The notes beneath the pieces were generated by a model. That model worked only from the letters and a program-made list of their open reading frames with translations. It was not told where the DNA came from and searched no databases. A DNA stretch of 64,000 bases from Portulaca oleracea (Eukaryota > Streptophyta > Magnoliopsida > Caryophyllales > Portulacaceae): contig CM055877.1 in NCBI GenBank assembly GCA_029582165.1, positions 37,034,749-37,098,748 of the forward strand, given 5' to 3'. This document shows, piece by piece, positions 32,324 to 44,879 of the stretch. The translations under genes and the position numbers were made by a program. Position 1 is the stretch's first letter; each line of letters begins with the position of its first letter.

Positions 32324-34320
32324 TCACTCATCCCGACGGAAGAAGAACTGGATCCCTTTTATTCTCAATGAGCTCGTCGTAGTCTTGCTACCATGACCCG
32401 ATCTTTGGTCGTACTCAAACCCACTGGGCTCGCGTCTGGTGGATCTGGAAGTCGCGGGTCTCCCTTTGCATGGGGGGCTGATCTCTAGATCAGGAATATC
32501 GGCACTCTTGGGATTCAACTTCTCGTGGAAGGTCTGGGTTACGTCGCGTATCACTGCTGGATCTTGCTCCCAAACCTGTTGAATGAGCAACTCAAACAAC
32601 TTTAAGTCCCGGGACGATGGATCATCATTTGACCCTAGGGTGTCACCATCTCCAATTACTGTCAGTTGTCTCCAGAACGTAGCTATCGATGTATACTGCA
32701 ACTGCTCTCCATTATCGTACAAGTGCATCAAAGAACACGCACACGGAAAGTGGTGAGTTAACCACAACTTGTGATCGCACTTGTTTGTACCTATAGCTGT
32801 CCTCATCGGCAACATGTCACTGAACTCCAATGTAATTAAATCAATGGCATGATGAGAAACATGCCCGTGCAAATTCTTGAGGAATCGAGATTCCTTATGA
32901 TATCTGTGCGAACTCCTAGACTGTTCAAGCTCCCTCTGAATCTCGGTATGTTGATTCTCCAAATGATGGTGAATCCTCACAAAGACACTGTCAATTGTGC
33001 CTCTCCCACTTCCGATATAATATTTCAGGGTAGAATGTTGACTCTCCACCCTGGAAGTCGAAGTGTTCCCAAAGTGAGGGACCCTATCGGTAAAAGCACA
33101 AACATTTCTCCTTATACGGCATCCACGTATCATTAAGATAATTCACAAATTCTTTGTTCTTTCCAATCCACACGCTTTGGAGAGTCATCCACTTCATCTC
33201 GAACTGTTGAACAATCTTGGCATAAACAATGGGGTTCCAGAAATGATGTTTGAAATGTAGCCCACAACCATTCTTCTTCCCCCCAGTAAGTGCGTTGCCT
33301 CTATTCTCCACATCGTTCCCAATATGCCATATGCACAAAAGGTGAGGCACACCTGGAAAGACATTGGCAATAGCTCCACTCAACCCATACTCTTTGTCCG
33401 TCACAAACAGACCCGGCTTAACATCGGGACCTAACAACTCATGCAACTTCTAAAGCAACCACTCATCTGAATCCTTCTTCTCGTCCCGCATGAATGAGTA
33501 AGCAACTTGGAAGTTTTTGTTAGTTGGTGTCACGCCTACTAGCTCGCATAAGGGCCACTTCGCCTTGTTTGTCATTTATGTACTGTCGATGAGAATTACA
33601 TTCAGGTACGTACGGACCAACTTCAACGAGTACGAGTGGCATAAAAAGAGCTGACGAAGATTGCCATCATCATCAAAGTTTGTATATGAGACGTACCCGC
33701 CAGCTTTCGCCAAGTGGAGAGTGTGTTGGGCAGTTGTCCTCCCATCCATACCCTCGGCACGCATCTTCGCCAGCTCGTTGTATATGTTGTCGAACGTTTA
33801 AATTACAACCAGGGAACTTTATCTTCAGCGATGTCTGTATCGTGGCTGGTATGCACCCCGTGTCGGTCATTTCACGCACATGTTGTTTCATCTTAGGGTT
33901 TAACGGGTGTCCGTGACGATGTCCTTCCTCGTACACGATGAATTGATGATTGTGTTCCCCCCGTCTCGATCGCAAACACGAACTCGCCATTCCGTGTCAT
34001 TACGGGTCCACGCTACAATGGCAAAATTACAACCGCACGCCTTCGTCGACGTCGACCGACCAATCGCTACTACATCAAGATCAGTAATTTTCCCGCGATA
34101 TTTGTCATACCTAAAACACTTCAAGTAACACCTTCGCGAACTGTCTAAATCTTTTTGCTTGTATGATGCCCTTACAAACCTAAACCCAATGACCTAAGCT
34201 ATTTCGTTGGCCCATTGAATCACTGCTTCTATATTATAAAACACATCTTCTGTCGCAAATAACGGTGAATAATCAACACCGTCTCCGCCAAACTCCTCTA
34301 ACTCAACCTGCAGAACAGTG
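32324..34320 (-). pseudogene. MULE transposase with FAR1-like domain, copy A
   Basis: Minus-strand Mutator-like transposase. The N-terminus (34320-33900) has VELEEFGGDCVDYSPLF and a zinc-binding segment STKACGCNFAIVAW followed by HNHQF. The DDE core shows VILIDST (first Asp), PLCELVGVTPTNKNFQVAYS, then PGLFVTDKEYGLSGAIANVF (second Asp) and HLLCIWHIGNDVENR. The C-terminal part gives DRVPHFGNTSTSRVESQHS, ending in a SWIM-like segment THHFPCACSLMHL. An in-frame stop directly after IDST is shared with copy B, so it predates the duplication. Other frameshifts are seen near 33080 and 33990. It is convergent with the PMD gene. Confidence 0.85.
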
Positions 34321-35364
34321 TGACATTCATTAATAATAATCTATGTAATATATAAAGCCAAAGGGGCTTATGGTGCGCAAATTTCACTTTCCCATTTTAC
34401 CCCTTGCCATTGATAAATTATAAGGATAGAATAGTAATTACAATGTTTTTTATTTGCACCAAAATAATTATTAAAGAAATTTTTACAACCAAGATTTGAA
34501 CCTCTAATGCAAAGGAAAACCCTCCAATTTCTATACCACTAAACCACCACATTTTAAGTTGGTATTATCTATATATGTTTTTTTATTTCCCTCTATTACA
34601 TTGGAACCGTTGTTTACTTCATTTTTTTAGGCTTCTATTTAGCCTAATTTACATTATATAATTACAAGTTTTGATTCGCACGCATTGCATGCATCGATTG
34701 TTATATTTATTTATTTATTTTTTGTGTGTGTATATATATACACAAAAGATAAATAAATTTAAAAATCGATGCACGCAATGCGTGCGAATCAAAACTTGTA
34801 TTAATAATCATAATAATTTTTCCGCCAAATTATACTAAATAATAACTTACAATAAAACTACTCACTTAGAATAACAGTGACAAAAACAATAACATTATTA
34901 AACATAATAACAGTAATATTAATAACAATAATATTAACAATAACATGCATAAACCTAAACACTAAACCCTAAACATTATTAAAAATAATATTAATAATCA
35001 TAATAATTAGCACTTCTAGTAACAATTACCATAAACACATTATATATTAATAATCATAATAATTAACACTTCAAGTAACAATTACAATAAACACATTATA
35101 TATTAATATTCATAATAATTAACACTTCAAAACATTATTAATAATAACAATAATAATAATAATAACAATAATATTAACAACAATAACAATAACAATCAAC
35201 ACATAACAATAACAATAATAATAATAATATTTTTCTTTGATGAAAATAACAATAATATTAACAAGAATAATAACACAATATTTAATTTGACAAAAATTAA
35301 CAATTATAAATAATTAATAATAATAATAAAAACTATAAATTTAAATATAATAATAATTTAAAAA
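34321..35364. other. AT-rich region with trinucleotide-like AAT repeats, copy A
   Basis: Outside the hairpin at 34663-34801 there is no coding. 34840-35330 is a degenerate AATAAT/AATAAC array, strongly A-biased on the plus strand. Confidence 0.7.
34663..34801. repeat. 139-bp near-perfect palindrome (foldback), copy A
   Basis: Outer arms of about 37 bp (left TACAAGTTTTGATTCGCACG, right CGTGCGAATCAAAACTTGTA) continue through ATTTATTTAT/ATAAATAAAT to a TATATATATA centre. Only a few mismatches are seen. It has the size and form of a foldback MITE. The copy in B is at 50644-50783. Confidence 0.9.
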
Positions 35365-35615
35365 ATAAATTTCGGCAAATTGGCCGGTGCCGCACGCCCC
35401 TGCCGGCAAACCACCGCGGATCTTCCGCACGCCAATCGCGGCAAGGCCGCGGTGGATGCCGCATCGACGATGCCGTTCACCCCGGCACTGCTGGCATTCT
35501 GATGTCGCATAGACCGCCGTATTGCCGCGATCGTCGTGCGGCAAACCGGTGGTGGTTTGCCGGCTGGGGCGTGTGGCACCGGCATTTTTCCGGATATTTT
35601 CCGAAAAATTTGATT
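35365..35615. repeat. GC-rich nested palindrome in AT-rich DNA, copy A
   Basis: A CpG-rich block of about 200 bp. Outer arms CCGGTGCCGCACGCCCC...GCCGGCAAACCACC pair with the complement at 35545-35582. Inner arms CCGCACGCCAATCGCGGCAA (35425-35444) pair with 35522-35543. The flanks TTTCGGCAAAT and TTTTCCGGATATTTTCCGAA also pair loosely. No coding is likely. It is repeated in copy B (51330-51590). Confidence 0.85.
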
Positions 35616-37339
35616 TTTACCAAAATTTAATTAAAACAAAATTACAAACTAACCTCCTCCTCTTCAGATAATTTGTCACCTTCCTTTGACATTATAGATT
35701 CAATTTCAAAAATCAAACACAATTATATATATTTTGGAGAGAAATGATGTTTAGAAGATTTGAGAGAATGAGGAAGAGGAGAGAGAGAGGGAGGGGTATG
35801 AAATGTAAATTGGGGGGCTACATTAGTAAAATAATAGGCGACAAAAATTAAAGCCCTGGAACAAATTTAGATTGAAAATTCTATCATATTTGAAAACCTT
35901 TTCAACTATGGTTGTGACTCAAAATTAATTTCCAAAAGGTTTAAGAATTATTTGACAATATTCTACTAATTCACAAGCTGGGGGTTTTGCTGATAAATAG
36001 TACTTCCTTTGTCACTTAAGGAGTGTCAATTTTTCTAACTATCTTCTCTCTTTTCATTTGTGAATTTTATATTTATAATAATTAAAATACACATATTACC
36101 TTTAATTAATGAATGAATGTCAATTTTCCGAACTACTTTGCCCTTTTTTGTTTATCAATTTTTACATTTTCTGTAATTAAAATAGACATATTACATACCC
36201 TTAATTAATGAATAAGATTTTCATATTATCTTTAAAAAATCTCCTTTATTCCTCTCTTTCCTTTGATGAGAGGTATATTTGTCCATATATAAATTTTTCG
36301 CTCTATTTCTAAGACGCATTAATTGGTTTTGTAAAGTTAATTTTTTGGACAATTAAAAAGAAACAGAGTAAGTGGGTTAATATGGAGTTGAGCATAAATG
36401 GTTAGCTTTTGTCTAAAAATATCAATTTCAGTAAATTTATTACACTGATTTTTGAGGATAATTGCCGAAAAAGTTTATCTTCCCAGAGAAAGGCAAATAT
36501 TAGTTTTATAAACTGTGTTTTAAAAAAATTTATAAAATATTAAAAGTAAATATCAACAATTTAATTTAAATCCAATCCAATTACCAACCACAATAAGAAA
36601 AATTACTTTGGGCAACAAAAAGATTCGTTGTCTTAGTCCAATTTTTGTTGCCCTTTAATATGGGGTTACAAAAAAAAATTGTCACGATTTGATAGGTTTA
36701 TTCTCGAAGCCCAAATGGGGCTACAAATTAGTAAAAATGTTAGTATAATGTAGCTGTAGTAGGCAACAAAATATTTTTGTTGCCTTAGTAACCTTAGCCA
36801 ATCATTTTTCTTTAATTTGTCGCCTTATCTATATCAATTGTAACAAAAAAAAAAAGTTATGTTGCCACGGATAGTGTATTTAATTTAATACTATAATAAT
36901 CTTTTTGTTGTCCAAACAATTCTAAATTTTTTGCCCAAATATATTTTTCTTGTCATGAATACTAAATGTTCACGATCTAATTAATGATATCTTATTATTT
37001 GTCATAGAAAATAAATTTTTAAATTAGCCAAGTGAAAACAAATCCTAATTTTAATTAGCTTAAATAAAAGGAGGAAAAAAAAATCCCATTTCTATGTCAT
37101 ATTCATCGTCAACCCAAAGGTCAAACAAACATTTTCCAATCACTTCATATGCATTTTCCCTATCACTTCAGACATGTGCAAACATTTCTTTTTGCTCCCT
37201 CAAATCACGTAAATATGGTGTACCATTATTTTTGCAAAGGATCAAAACAAGAAAAAAAGAGTTACTTATTCCTAACATTGCTATGAAACTTTTTTTATTT
37301 TCTATATTAGCTAATCAATTAGATACATAGATGTATGCG

Positions 37340-37345
<6 letters not shown>
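35616..37345. other. AT-rich non-coding region with GGCAACAAA words, copy A
   Basis: No gene is seen. Between 36600 and 36960 the word GGCAACAAA and its complement TTTGTTGCC recur in both orientations. Two close inverted pairs are at 36610-36653 and 36772-36797. This resembles subterminal repeats of a DNA transposon, but no ends were identified. The matching region in copy B is 51591-53320. Confidence 0.55.
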
Positions 37346-37385
<40 letters not shown>

Positions 37386-37388
<3 letters not shown>

Positions 37389-37879
37389 AAATTGGATTCC
37401 AATAATCCCTACTATTGCAAATTGGATGGCAATAATCCCTACTTTCAATTTGTATTCTGGTGGTCCAATAAAAATAAAATTGTATTGTAGTGGTACCAAA
37501 TCCCTCACCACATTCTTTTTATTTTATCCATTCCTACTCCATATTGTTTTTGTTTTTTTGGTTTCTTCCCCTAGATAGGTAACAAAGTGTAGTTACTAAA
37601 ACATTTTTTAAATTATTTTTTTGAGATTCCGAGCAATTATTATGATTTTTAAAAGGAATAAAATTGAAAAAATTTGAAAAAAATTTGAAACAAATTGGGA
37701 GAAATGTTGTAAATTCATTAATAATCGTGGAAACACAAAATCTATGATATTTAGGGTATACTCTCGATTTTGTCCCACTACAATACAATTTTTTTTTTTG
37801 GACCACCAGAATACAAATTGAAAGTAGGGATTATTGTCATCCAATTTGCAATAGTAGGGATTATTAGAATCCAATTTCC

Positions 37880-37882
<3 letters not shown>
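37386..37882. mobile_element. MITE with 110-115-bp TIRs flanked by (TA)n, copy A
   Basis: About 497 bp. The left arm begins GGAAATTGGATTCCAATAAT, and the reverse complement of the right arm reads GGAAATTGGATTCTAATAAT. Each arm contains AATAATCCCTACT twice and a TATTCTGGTGGTCC word. Long (TA)n tracts lie on both sides (37346-37385 and 37883-37947). It is non-coding. The TA flanks suggest insertion into, or amplification of, TA target sites. Confidence 0.85.
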
Positions 37883-37949
<67 letters not shown>

Positions 37950-38301
37950 AATGGATCATGTAAGCATGCCCTTATAGTGAGCATGTGAGCATGACCATTC
38001 TCCACCATTGGATTTAATATAAGGGTTGATGTATTTTACAGATTTTTCATTAATTTATGGGGATATCACATGACTTCTTCCCCCCCTAAGTTTCCTAATT
38101 GCTATGGTTTTCCCAGATCATGCGTGATTACGGGATTAAAGATCCAAAAAAAAACAGATTCCTGCCTTTCTTGGAGAGTTCGTTGGAAGATAAAGGTCGG
38201 CTGCCATTGTTCATCGCGATCGCCGTCCGCCGGAGAAGGCCGTCGATACATTACCGGACTGAGACGACGCCGCGGGAGTGGAGGTCAATTGTATGTTAGC
38301 C

Positions 38302-40264
38302 ATGGATGATCTTGATATGAGGTAAAGTATAATTTTAGCATAATCACGTAGAACATCCCCATGGATTCATTAGGATCGATTATAATGATGTAAATTGAAC
38401 ATCAATCTTATACTAGGCATTGGACATCAATCCTACATTCACCATAAACAGTCAAGAGTCCATGTTATTTGATTAGAACGAATGGCTTAAAACAGAACAT
38501 GGTGTTGCACACATAAAATAGGGTTTGATGTTCACGTAATTCGCATCAGGGAGTCCATGTGTAATGTCCGTGCATCAAATACTGGATGTCCATATATATT
38601 GTAATTAATAGTATTGAATATATTTGGTATCTTAAGCATATCTAATGGCCAAAAAACCGAAACAGTAATCGTGGTCAGATAAACACCTTGTTGCGCAATC
38701 ATCAATCATGGAGAATGAAAGAGCTTGTACTTATTTTCTAATAGAAGCAGATAAAAGTGCTATTAAAGTTTGTGAAAATGTTTTTTAAATAGTAAGCACT
38801 GAATTTGTTATGGATATGTAATGAAAAATAGTATTGTCCGTGCATCAAACACTTGATGTCCATTATATAAACACTGAATTTTGATTGATTATTAGCATAA
38901 CATGGTTCGGTTATAATGTCCATTATCTAAACACTAGGTATCCATTTATGTGTTGCGTATTGTCCATCATGCGTGTTAGCTTTTTATAACATTTCAATGT
39001 TTTTTTAATATAAGATTTCAATGTGTTTGTTTCGTGGTTTGTGTTGTGCAACATTACATTGGGGCACACCGAAGGGGACGATCAGGTAGTGTTGCCTTCC
39101 CCGATTCCATTGAGCTACCAACACACTGTGCATGATGAGTACATCCCAGTGTGTGAGGATGAGTCACTGGTCTCAAAAGAGAAAATTCATTTTGATGACA
39201 TCCCAAAGGCGAAGGCGTTCTGCAAAAAATATGCTATAAGTGTGGGGGTTAGTGTACGTAGCCACTCACTGACAAAAGGGAAAAATGGGGTGTTGTGGAA
39301 GGTGTTTGTGTGCAGTAAGGAAGGCTGGAAAGTTGAAAAAAAAGGCACTAGTCCCGACATGTTCATCCGGGGATGCAACAGGGGGTGAGCAACGTAATGA
39401 TGGCAATAGTGGTGAGCCGATCACCCCCAAAATTAAGCAGAGGCATCGGGTTGAAACGAGGGATGGGTGTGAAGCGAAACTAACATTGAAGTCATCTGAG
39501 AAGGGTGGTTTTGATGTTATCACGTTTCATACTGGCCATACCCACGAGATGACAAGCCCAAGCGACATCCGAACGATCCGCGGAAAGTGAGTAGGATCCA
39601 CATTGACTTGATGAACAAGTTTTCGAGGGCTAATGTCGGGCCATCTAAAGCCTTCTACTTATTCAAGGAACAAGTCGTGTCAAATGACAATGTGGGGTGT
39701 ACAATACAAGATATGAAGAATTACCAGCGGTCTCTGAAGACTGTGTTGGTGGACCTAGATGCACAGATGTTTGTAGATATATTGAGGAGGAACAGGGAGA
39801 AAGACCCCGGTTTTTATTATGCATATGAGGTCGATGAGGAGAAGCAGTTGAAGTATGCGTTTTGGTGTGATTCGGAGAGTAGGCGTGACTATGCAGCTTT
39901 TGGCGACTTATTGTCGTTTGATACCAAGCATAAGACAAATAGATGCAAGATGGTCTTTGTTGCATTTACCGGGATCAACCATCATTGCAAATTAGTGTCA
40001 TTTGGGGCAGGTCTCCTTAGAGATGAGAAAACTCTGTCTTTTGTGTGGTTGTTTGAAAAGTTCATAGATGCGATGGAAGAACACCAGCCGGATACGGTTG
40101 TAACCGACCAAGATTTGGCAATCAAAGATGGGGTCGTGAAAGTGTTCACTGAGTCTGTGCACAGGTACGATTTGTTGTGTGACACAGTTAAATCATTGTG
40201 TATATACTTATGTGTGAATGTTACAATATTATGGGAGGCAATTATAATCTTGGTACTCATATAA
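38302..40264 (+). pseudogene. FAR1-type MULE transposase, copy A (3' exon lost)
   Basis: FAR1/FHY3-type transposase. Exon 1 is a 20-nt start exon at 38302-38321 (MDDLDM) followed by GTAAAG. Exon 2 reads ITLGHTEGDDQVVLP, EKIHFDDIPKAKAFCKKYA and SHSLTKGKNGVLWKVFVC (FAR1 DNA-binding domain), then FDVITFHTGHTHEMTSPS, VSNDNVGCTIQDMKNYQRSL and the DDE region GDLLSFDTKHKTNR ... PDTVVTDQDLAIKDGV. Lesions: the intron 1 acceptor is CAA where copy B has CAG (39049-39051), there is an extra A in the A-run near 39345, and the stop region near 39588 is rearranged. The exon 2 donor CAG|GTACG (40164/40165) is intact, but the 3' exon is gone. Confidence 0.85.
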
Positions 40265-40381
40265 ATAACATTAAATATATTACAAAATGGACGTCAGCTT
40301 GTATGTGTGAGGACATCAGCATATATGTGCACGGGCATCAGTATGTTGGGTGTTCCCACTTGTTTTCTTAATCAATATACT

Positions 40382-40640
40382 TAGAGGTACCCTAACTTTT
40401 GAAGAAACAATTTTTTTGTACCCTAACTTTTCAAAACTAATTTTGGGGTACCCTTACCTTTAGGATTAGAAATGACTAGGTGAATTTCTTGCGAAATTCC
40501 GATTGATTCAAATCATTATCGTTCACAAAAACAAATTGCATTTTCGTCCACAAAAACACTTAATCAATTTCATGCTTAAAACTCACCGGTGAATTCAAAT
40601 CATTGGCCGAAAATTCACCTAATTATTTTTAATTCTAAAA
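40382..40640. other. 259-bp insert replacing FAR1 sequence in copy A
   Basis: Unrelated to copy B. It contains three close repeats of a GTACCCTAACTTTT word (40387, 40420, 40445) and short inverted stretches such as TTCACCGGTGAA (40583-40594). It is flanked by FAR1-element sequence on both sides (match to 56685 on the left and from 56996 on the right). It may be a small MITE or filler DNA. Confidence 0.6.
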
Positions 40641-41283
40641 GTTTGGGAAGCTCATGTGCCAAACATAGAGTTATGTTGACTTTTAGGTGCGTTTTGAGCA
40701 TGAAGTCTCCAACCACCAAGGCCATCGACATCGCGATCGATGCAGTCCCTTGAGCCATTGCCATCGCGCCGGATGAAGTCTCAACACCCGAGCCACTGGC
40801 ACCGCGTCCAGTGAAGTCTCAACTCTCAAGGCCAACAGCATCGTGCCTGGTGAAATCCTTCGGCATCGAAAATTCCACCATCAACATCAATCTCCAAGAG
40901 CCATCGGCATCGCGCCCGATAAAGTCTTCCCAACAAGTAAGGCGTCATTCTCGCCTGAGAACACCTATCGGCGCAAGTTCGTCAACCGCGACACAAGACC
41001 CAGCTTCTAAGTGTCAGCCCACACCTTCAAGTAAAGGCGCATTCAGCACCCGAGATCATTTCAAGTAGGACGTCACCAAACATCCGAGACCGCTACAAGT
41101 AGAGCATCATTCTTGCTTGAGACCAACCCCAACAAAGGCGCATGCCGCCCACAACTGCGATGCAGGATCCCGCTTCCAAGCATCATCCCAGGCTTTGCAC
41201 TCTAAAGTCATATCCCAATCAGTGTCCATCATTCTACTTTGATTTTCGTCTTAACTCGGACTCTATCAAAGTGGGGGGCTATC

Positions 41284-41946
41284 TGTAGACACCGGGTTTT
41301 GTCAAAAGCTACACGACATAAATATATGAAATAAAAAGATCAAGATAAAGAGGAAGAAGCCGGAAGAGAGCTAAAAAATACGTCCACTTTACACGTACAA
41401 ATGTGCTTTAATGTTGCATGCAAGCTTACTGGAGAAGGGGACGATACGAAAGCCTAGGGTCTATGCAAACATGTGGATGATGGAAATCCACCCATAGAAC
41501 TCATAAACACAAAAAACCAATTTTCCCTAGTTTCGTTTGGTTTGTTCTTGCACTTTGTTTGAGGAGTATTATTCAAGGGTATTAAGAGGAGTATCTTCAA
41601 GTACCAAGGCAAGGCAAGGCCTCTTCTTCGAATTAAGACAATGTAAGCCCTAAAGTTCCTTCGTTTTCCTTGTAAATAATGTGTAAATGTTGTACTTCTT
41701 TTATAATACATGTTGCATGTTCAATGAAATAATTCTATAAAGTTCCTATTTCTTCTCTTTTCAAATCTTAAAAAAAGTACACTTAAACTTTTAGTAGAGT
41801 TTTTCCTTTTGTGAGAGGCGAACTCCTAAAGTTCCTACTTTTCGAGTTCGTAGCCTTACCCCCGAATCCACTCTTAGGTCACGTAGGCGGAGTCTTTCTT
41901 TCTTTTCTCTTTGGTTTGTCTTGGTTTTTCCCTCAAAAAGTCGGGT
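41284..41946 (+). mobile_element. LTR of Tat element II (copy B), deleted
   Basis: Starts TGTAGACACCGGGTTTTGTC. Relative to copy A it lacks 968 bp (23841-24811 region), joined at a shared TTTT. The TATA box is gone. The primer-site-like word is mutated to TGGGAACTCT. Confidence 0.75.
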
Positions 41947-42048
41947 GGGAACTCTCATTTCGAACTAAAAGCACATCGCGCTCGGGTTTCATAAATTGTG
42001 GTAAACATGGTTTTACAATTTACCGATGCAACTTTAAGGCCTTTTTTT

Positions 42049-44600
42049 TTTTGCAAAAGCAAAAACTTGACTTTCATTAACCCAAAACAAAATTTAGAAC
42101 ACAAAAAAGTGTCACCCCCCAGAAAAGGATATCATCTCTTACAAATCCATTTTATCACGCATCTACAACTTTTCTTTTTTACCTCCCCCCCCCCCCATAA
42201 GAAAGCTCTATAAACTATATTATGTTTTATTTACGAGACGATAACCATTGGGGTCCTGCCATTTTTTCCATGGATACGCGCATTATGTTCCTGCCAGATG
42301 TGATAAATGGTTGCAGCGAAAGTAGCACGAGCTAGTTATTTAAGATGTCTAAGGCTATCTTGATATGTTAGCCAATCAATCTAATCATCGAGAGATCCTT
42401 GCGATATCGTCTGATCAAGATTCAGCCAGTCAGAAATTGCCTCCCTTACATCCTTAGCCAGGGGGCAGTCAGCGAACAGATGTTCATGGGTCTCTTCCTC
42501 TGCTTCACAGTGGATGCAGTTGACGTTTAGGGCTCTCGTCCATCTTGTTGTTCTTGCCTTGACAGGCAGCTTTTGGTGCAACAAAACTCAGGCAATGAAA
42601 CTATGTCGGGGTATATTAAGAGGGGCACCATATGATGTACCAACAAGGGTTTTTCGGGGGGTCACCAAGGATCCATATATACCCCTGAGAGACTTTTTAC
42701 TCCCCATTATCATCCATCTGCCAATGCCATTTGGAACCCGGGGTGCAGCCCCCTTTAATTTCATCCCTCACATTACAGAGATGCTTCAGATAAGCACAAG
42801 AGTCATAGGGGGGTTGAAAGTCCCACCATGTTCTTCCTTTGAGATATCGACTATGCACCCATTTAATCCAAAGGACCTCTTTGTTCTCTTGAATATCCCA
42901 AATTAGCTTATCAACTTCCTCCCTGCTAATTCTGCCAAATACAACCTTTGACTTCTGTTTATTGGCTTAAAGACCTGTCACTTTTGAGAAGTGATCAAAT
43001 GCCTTCATTAGGCAGTCAATAGAGATTTTGTTGGCAGAGGTGAACATTATGAGGTCGTCCCCAAACATTACGTGAGTCAAACCTAGTTTTCTGCAATTAG
43101 GGTGGTATCTGTATCTGTCCTTGGTATGAAATGCAATTGATCTGGATAGATATTCCATGGTGATAACGAAAAGGAGGGGGGAGATAGGGTCCCCTTGTCT
43201 CAATCCTCTACCACCCCGGAAAGAATCAGTCTGATCTCCATTAACATTAACCGAGTAGCTTGTCATAGTCACCGAGATCATGATGCATTTTACCATCCAT
43301 TGCCGAAAGCGAAGGGCTGTGAGGGCTTCTTCAAGAAAACTCCAATAAATGGAGTCAAAAGCCTTACGAATATCAATCTTCATCATGCATCGAGGGGTGA
43401 TTGACTCACGTGTGTAGCCTCTAGCAATTTCCAGACAAAGGAGGACACTATGAGAAAGCTCTCTGCCAGGGACGAAAGCCTCTTGACTAAGATCGATGAT
43501 GTAGAGGAGAATTTTTTTTTATTCTCTCAGCCATGACCTTAGAGATACACTTGTAAAAAGTGTTACAAGAGATGGGTCGAAAGTCACTTGGCTTTGTTGG
43601 GTTTGGGATTTATGGGATGAGATAAATGCTGGTTTCATTAAATTCACGCAGAAGCTTGCCCTTGTTAAAGAAATCCTGAGCTGCATCAAAAATCAAGGGA
43701 CCAATCAAATCCCATCCCGCCTTATAGAATCTGCTAGTATATCCGTCTGGCCCTGACATCTTCCATTTCGGAATTGAGAACATGGCATGCATCTTCAATT
43801 TCTTTAGCAGTGACAGGGCGCCCGATGCTAATATAATCCTCAATTGTAATAGTTTTCCCCATTGCAATTATCTCCGGTCGCACAGAGATTCTGTCTGCAC
43901 TTTGGGATCCAAGGAAAAGCATGTAGTAAATCCTCATTTCTTAAGCAACTTGCTGGAAGCCTTCAACAATTTTTCCATCAGCATCCGGAATTTGATATAT
44001 ATATGTTTGAGATCTTCTTTGTCTCATTTTCACAAAGAAAAGGCTTGAGCAAGCATCTCTCATGTTTGACCAATCCATTTTGCTCTGTTGATGTTTGAGA
44101 TCTTCTTTGTCTCATTTTCACAAAGAAAAAGCAGAGCTGAGAATAGTTGTATACTGCTCTCTCAGCTTTCTCTCTTGATCAATGAGATTGGCGTCGAGAG
44201 GATTATGTAGCAGATCTGTCTGAACTTTTTCCAGCCGCTTGCGCATATGTTGTTCCTGACCATGGATGTCATAGAACCTGTCTCGATGAAGCTGGCTGAA
44301 CTTTGGTTTCATAATCTTAAGGCAGCGCGCCAGCCTATACATATTGTACCCCTCTGTGCATTCCAATTGCTTCTGAGAGTATGCTTTTGAAATCCCCAAG
44401 TTGAATCCACATGTCGCAGAACCTAAAAACAGGTTTGGAATTCGGCTCCTCAAGAAAAGATAGACGCATAACAGCATAATCAGAGAGCCCATTTGCTTCG
44501 TATTCAACCTGGACATAATTTGTGAGATAGCACCACTGCATTTTATTTAAGTATTCCTCAATAATGCTTGCATAAATTGCTTCCTTCCGAGCCCAACATT
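42049..44600 (-). pseudogene. LINE (non-LTR retrotransposon), copy B
   Basis: Same element as 25328-28300. The minus strand shows the endonuclease end LSDYAVMRLSFLEEP (44541-44118), RT start KMSGPDGYTSRFYKAGWDLI (43937-43610), RT core GGRGLRQGDPISPLLF and MFGDDLIMFTS (43386-42967), and the zinc-binding end CIHCEAEEETHEHLFADC (42584-42381). The catalytic FADD is changed to FGDD, while the RQGDP Asp that copy A lost is kept. About 405 bp between RT and the zinc-binding domain are deleted at a TCAAC-type microhomology. Confidence 0.85.
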
Positions 44601-44879
44601 AAAATGAGCAAATTGGGTTAAATTTGAAAGAGTTTGGAGCAAGCGGAAGTTCACTCTTAAAGATTTAATTCCAAACCACTCATAAAATGCATAAGCGAAG
44701 GAAAGTAACTTTACAAATATTATTCTTGAGATATATAATTAAAATTCCTTAAAGGGTCTTTTTTCAAAGGTTTAAACTCCAATACAAATAACTGAATCAC
44801 ACCCCAATCCGAACGAGGACGTTCGGAAGCTCGAACGGAGAGGAAAAATGTCCACACGTGCCGAATGACTATTGAGTAG

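Larger units (their letters stand above)
22987..40702 (+). repeat. Tandem duplication, copy A (17.7 kb)
   Basis: The whole segment is collinear with 40700-57049. Anchors: 22987/40700, LTR start 23605/41284, LINE 3' end 25328/42049, OTU cysteine motif 32115/48315, FAR1 start 38302/54603, last match 40381/56685. A 60-bp remnant at 40641-40702 matches 56996-57049. Copy A alone holds 968 bp of LTR and about 405 bp of LINE that copy B lost. Confidence 0.92.
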
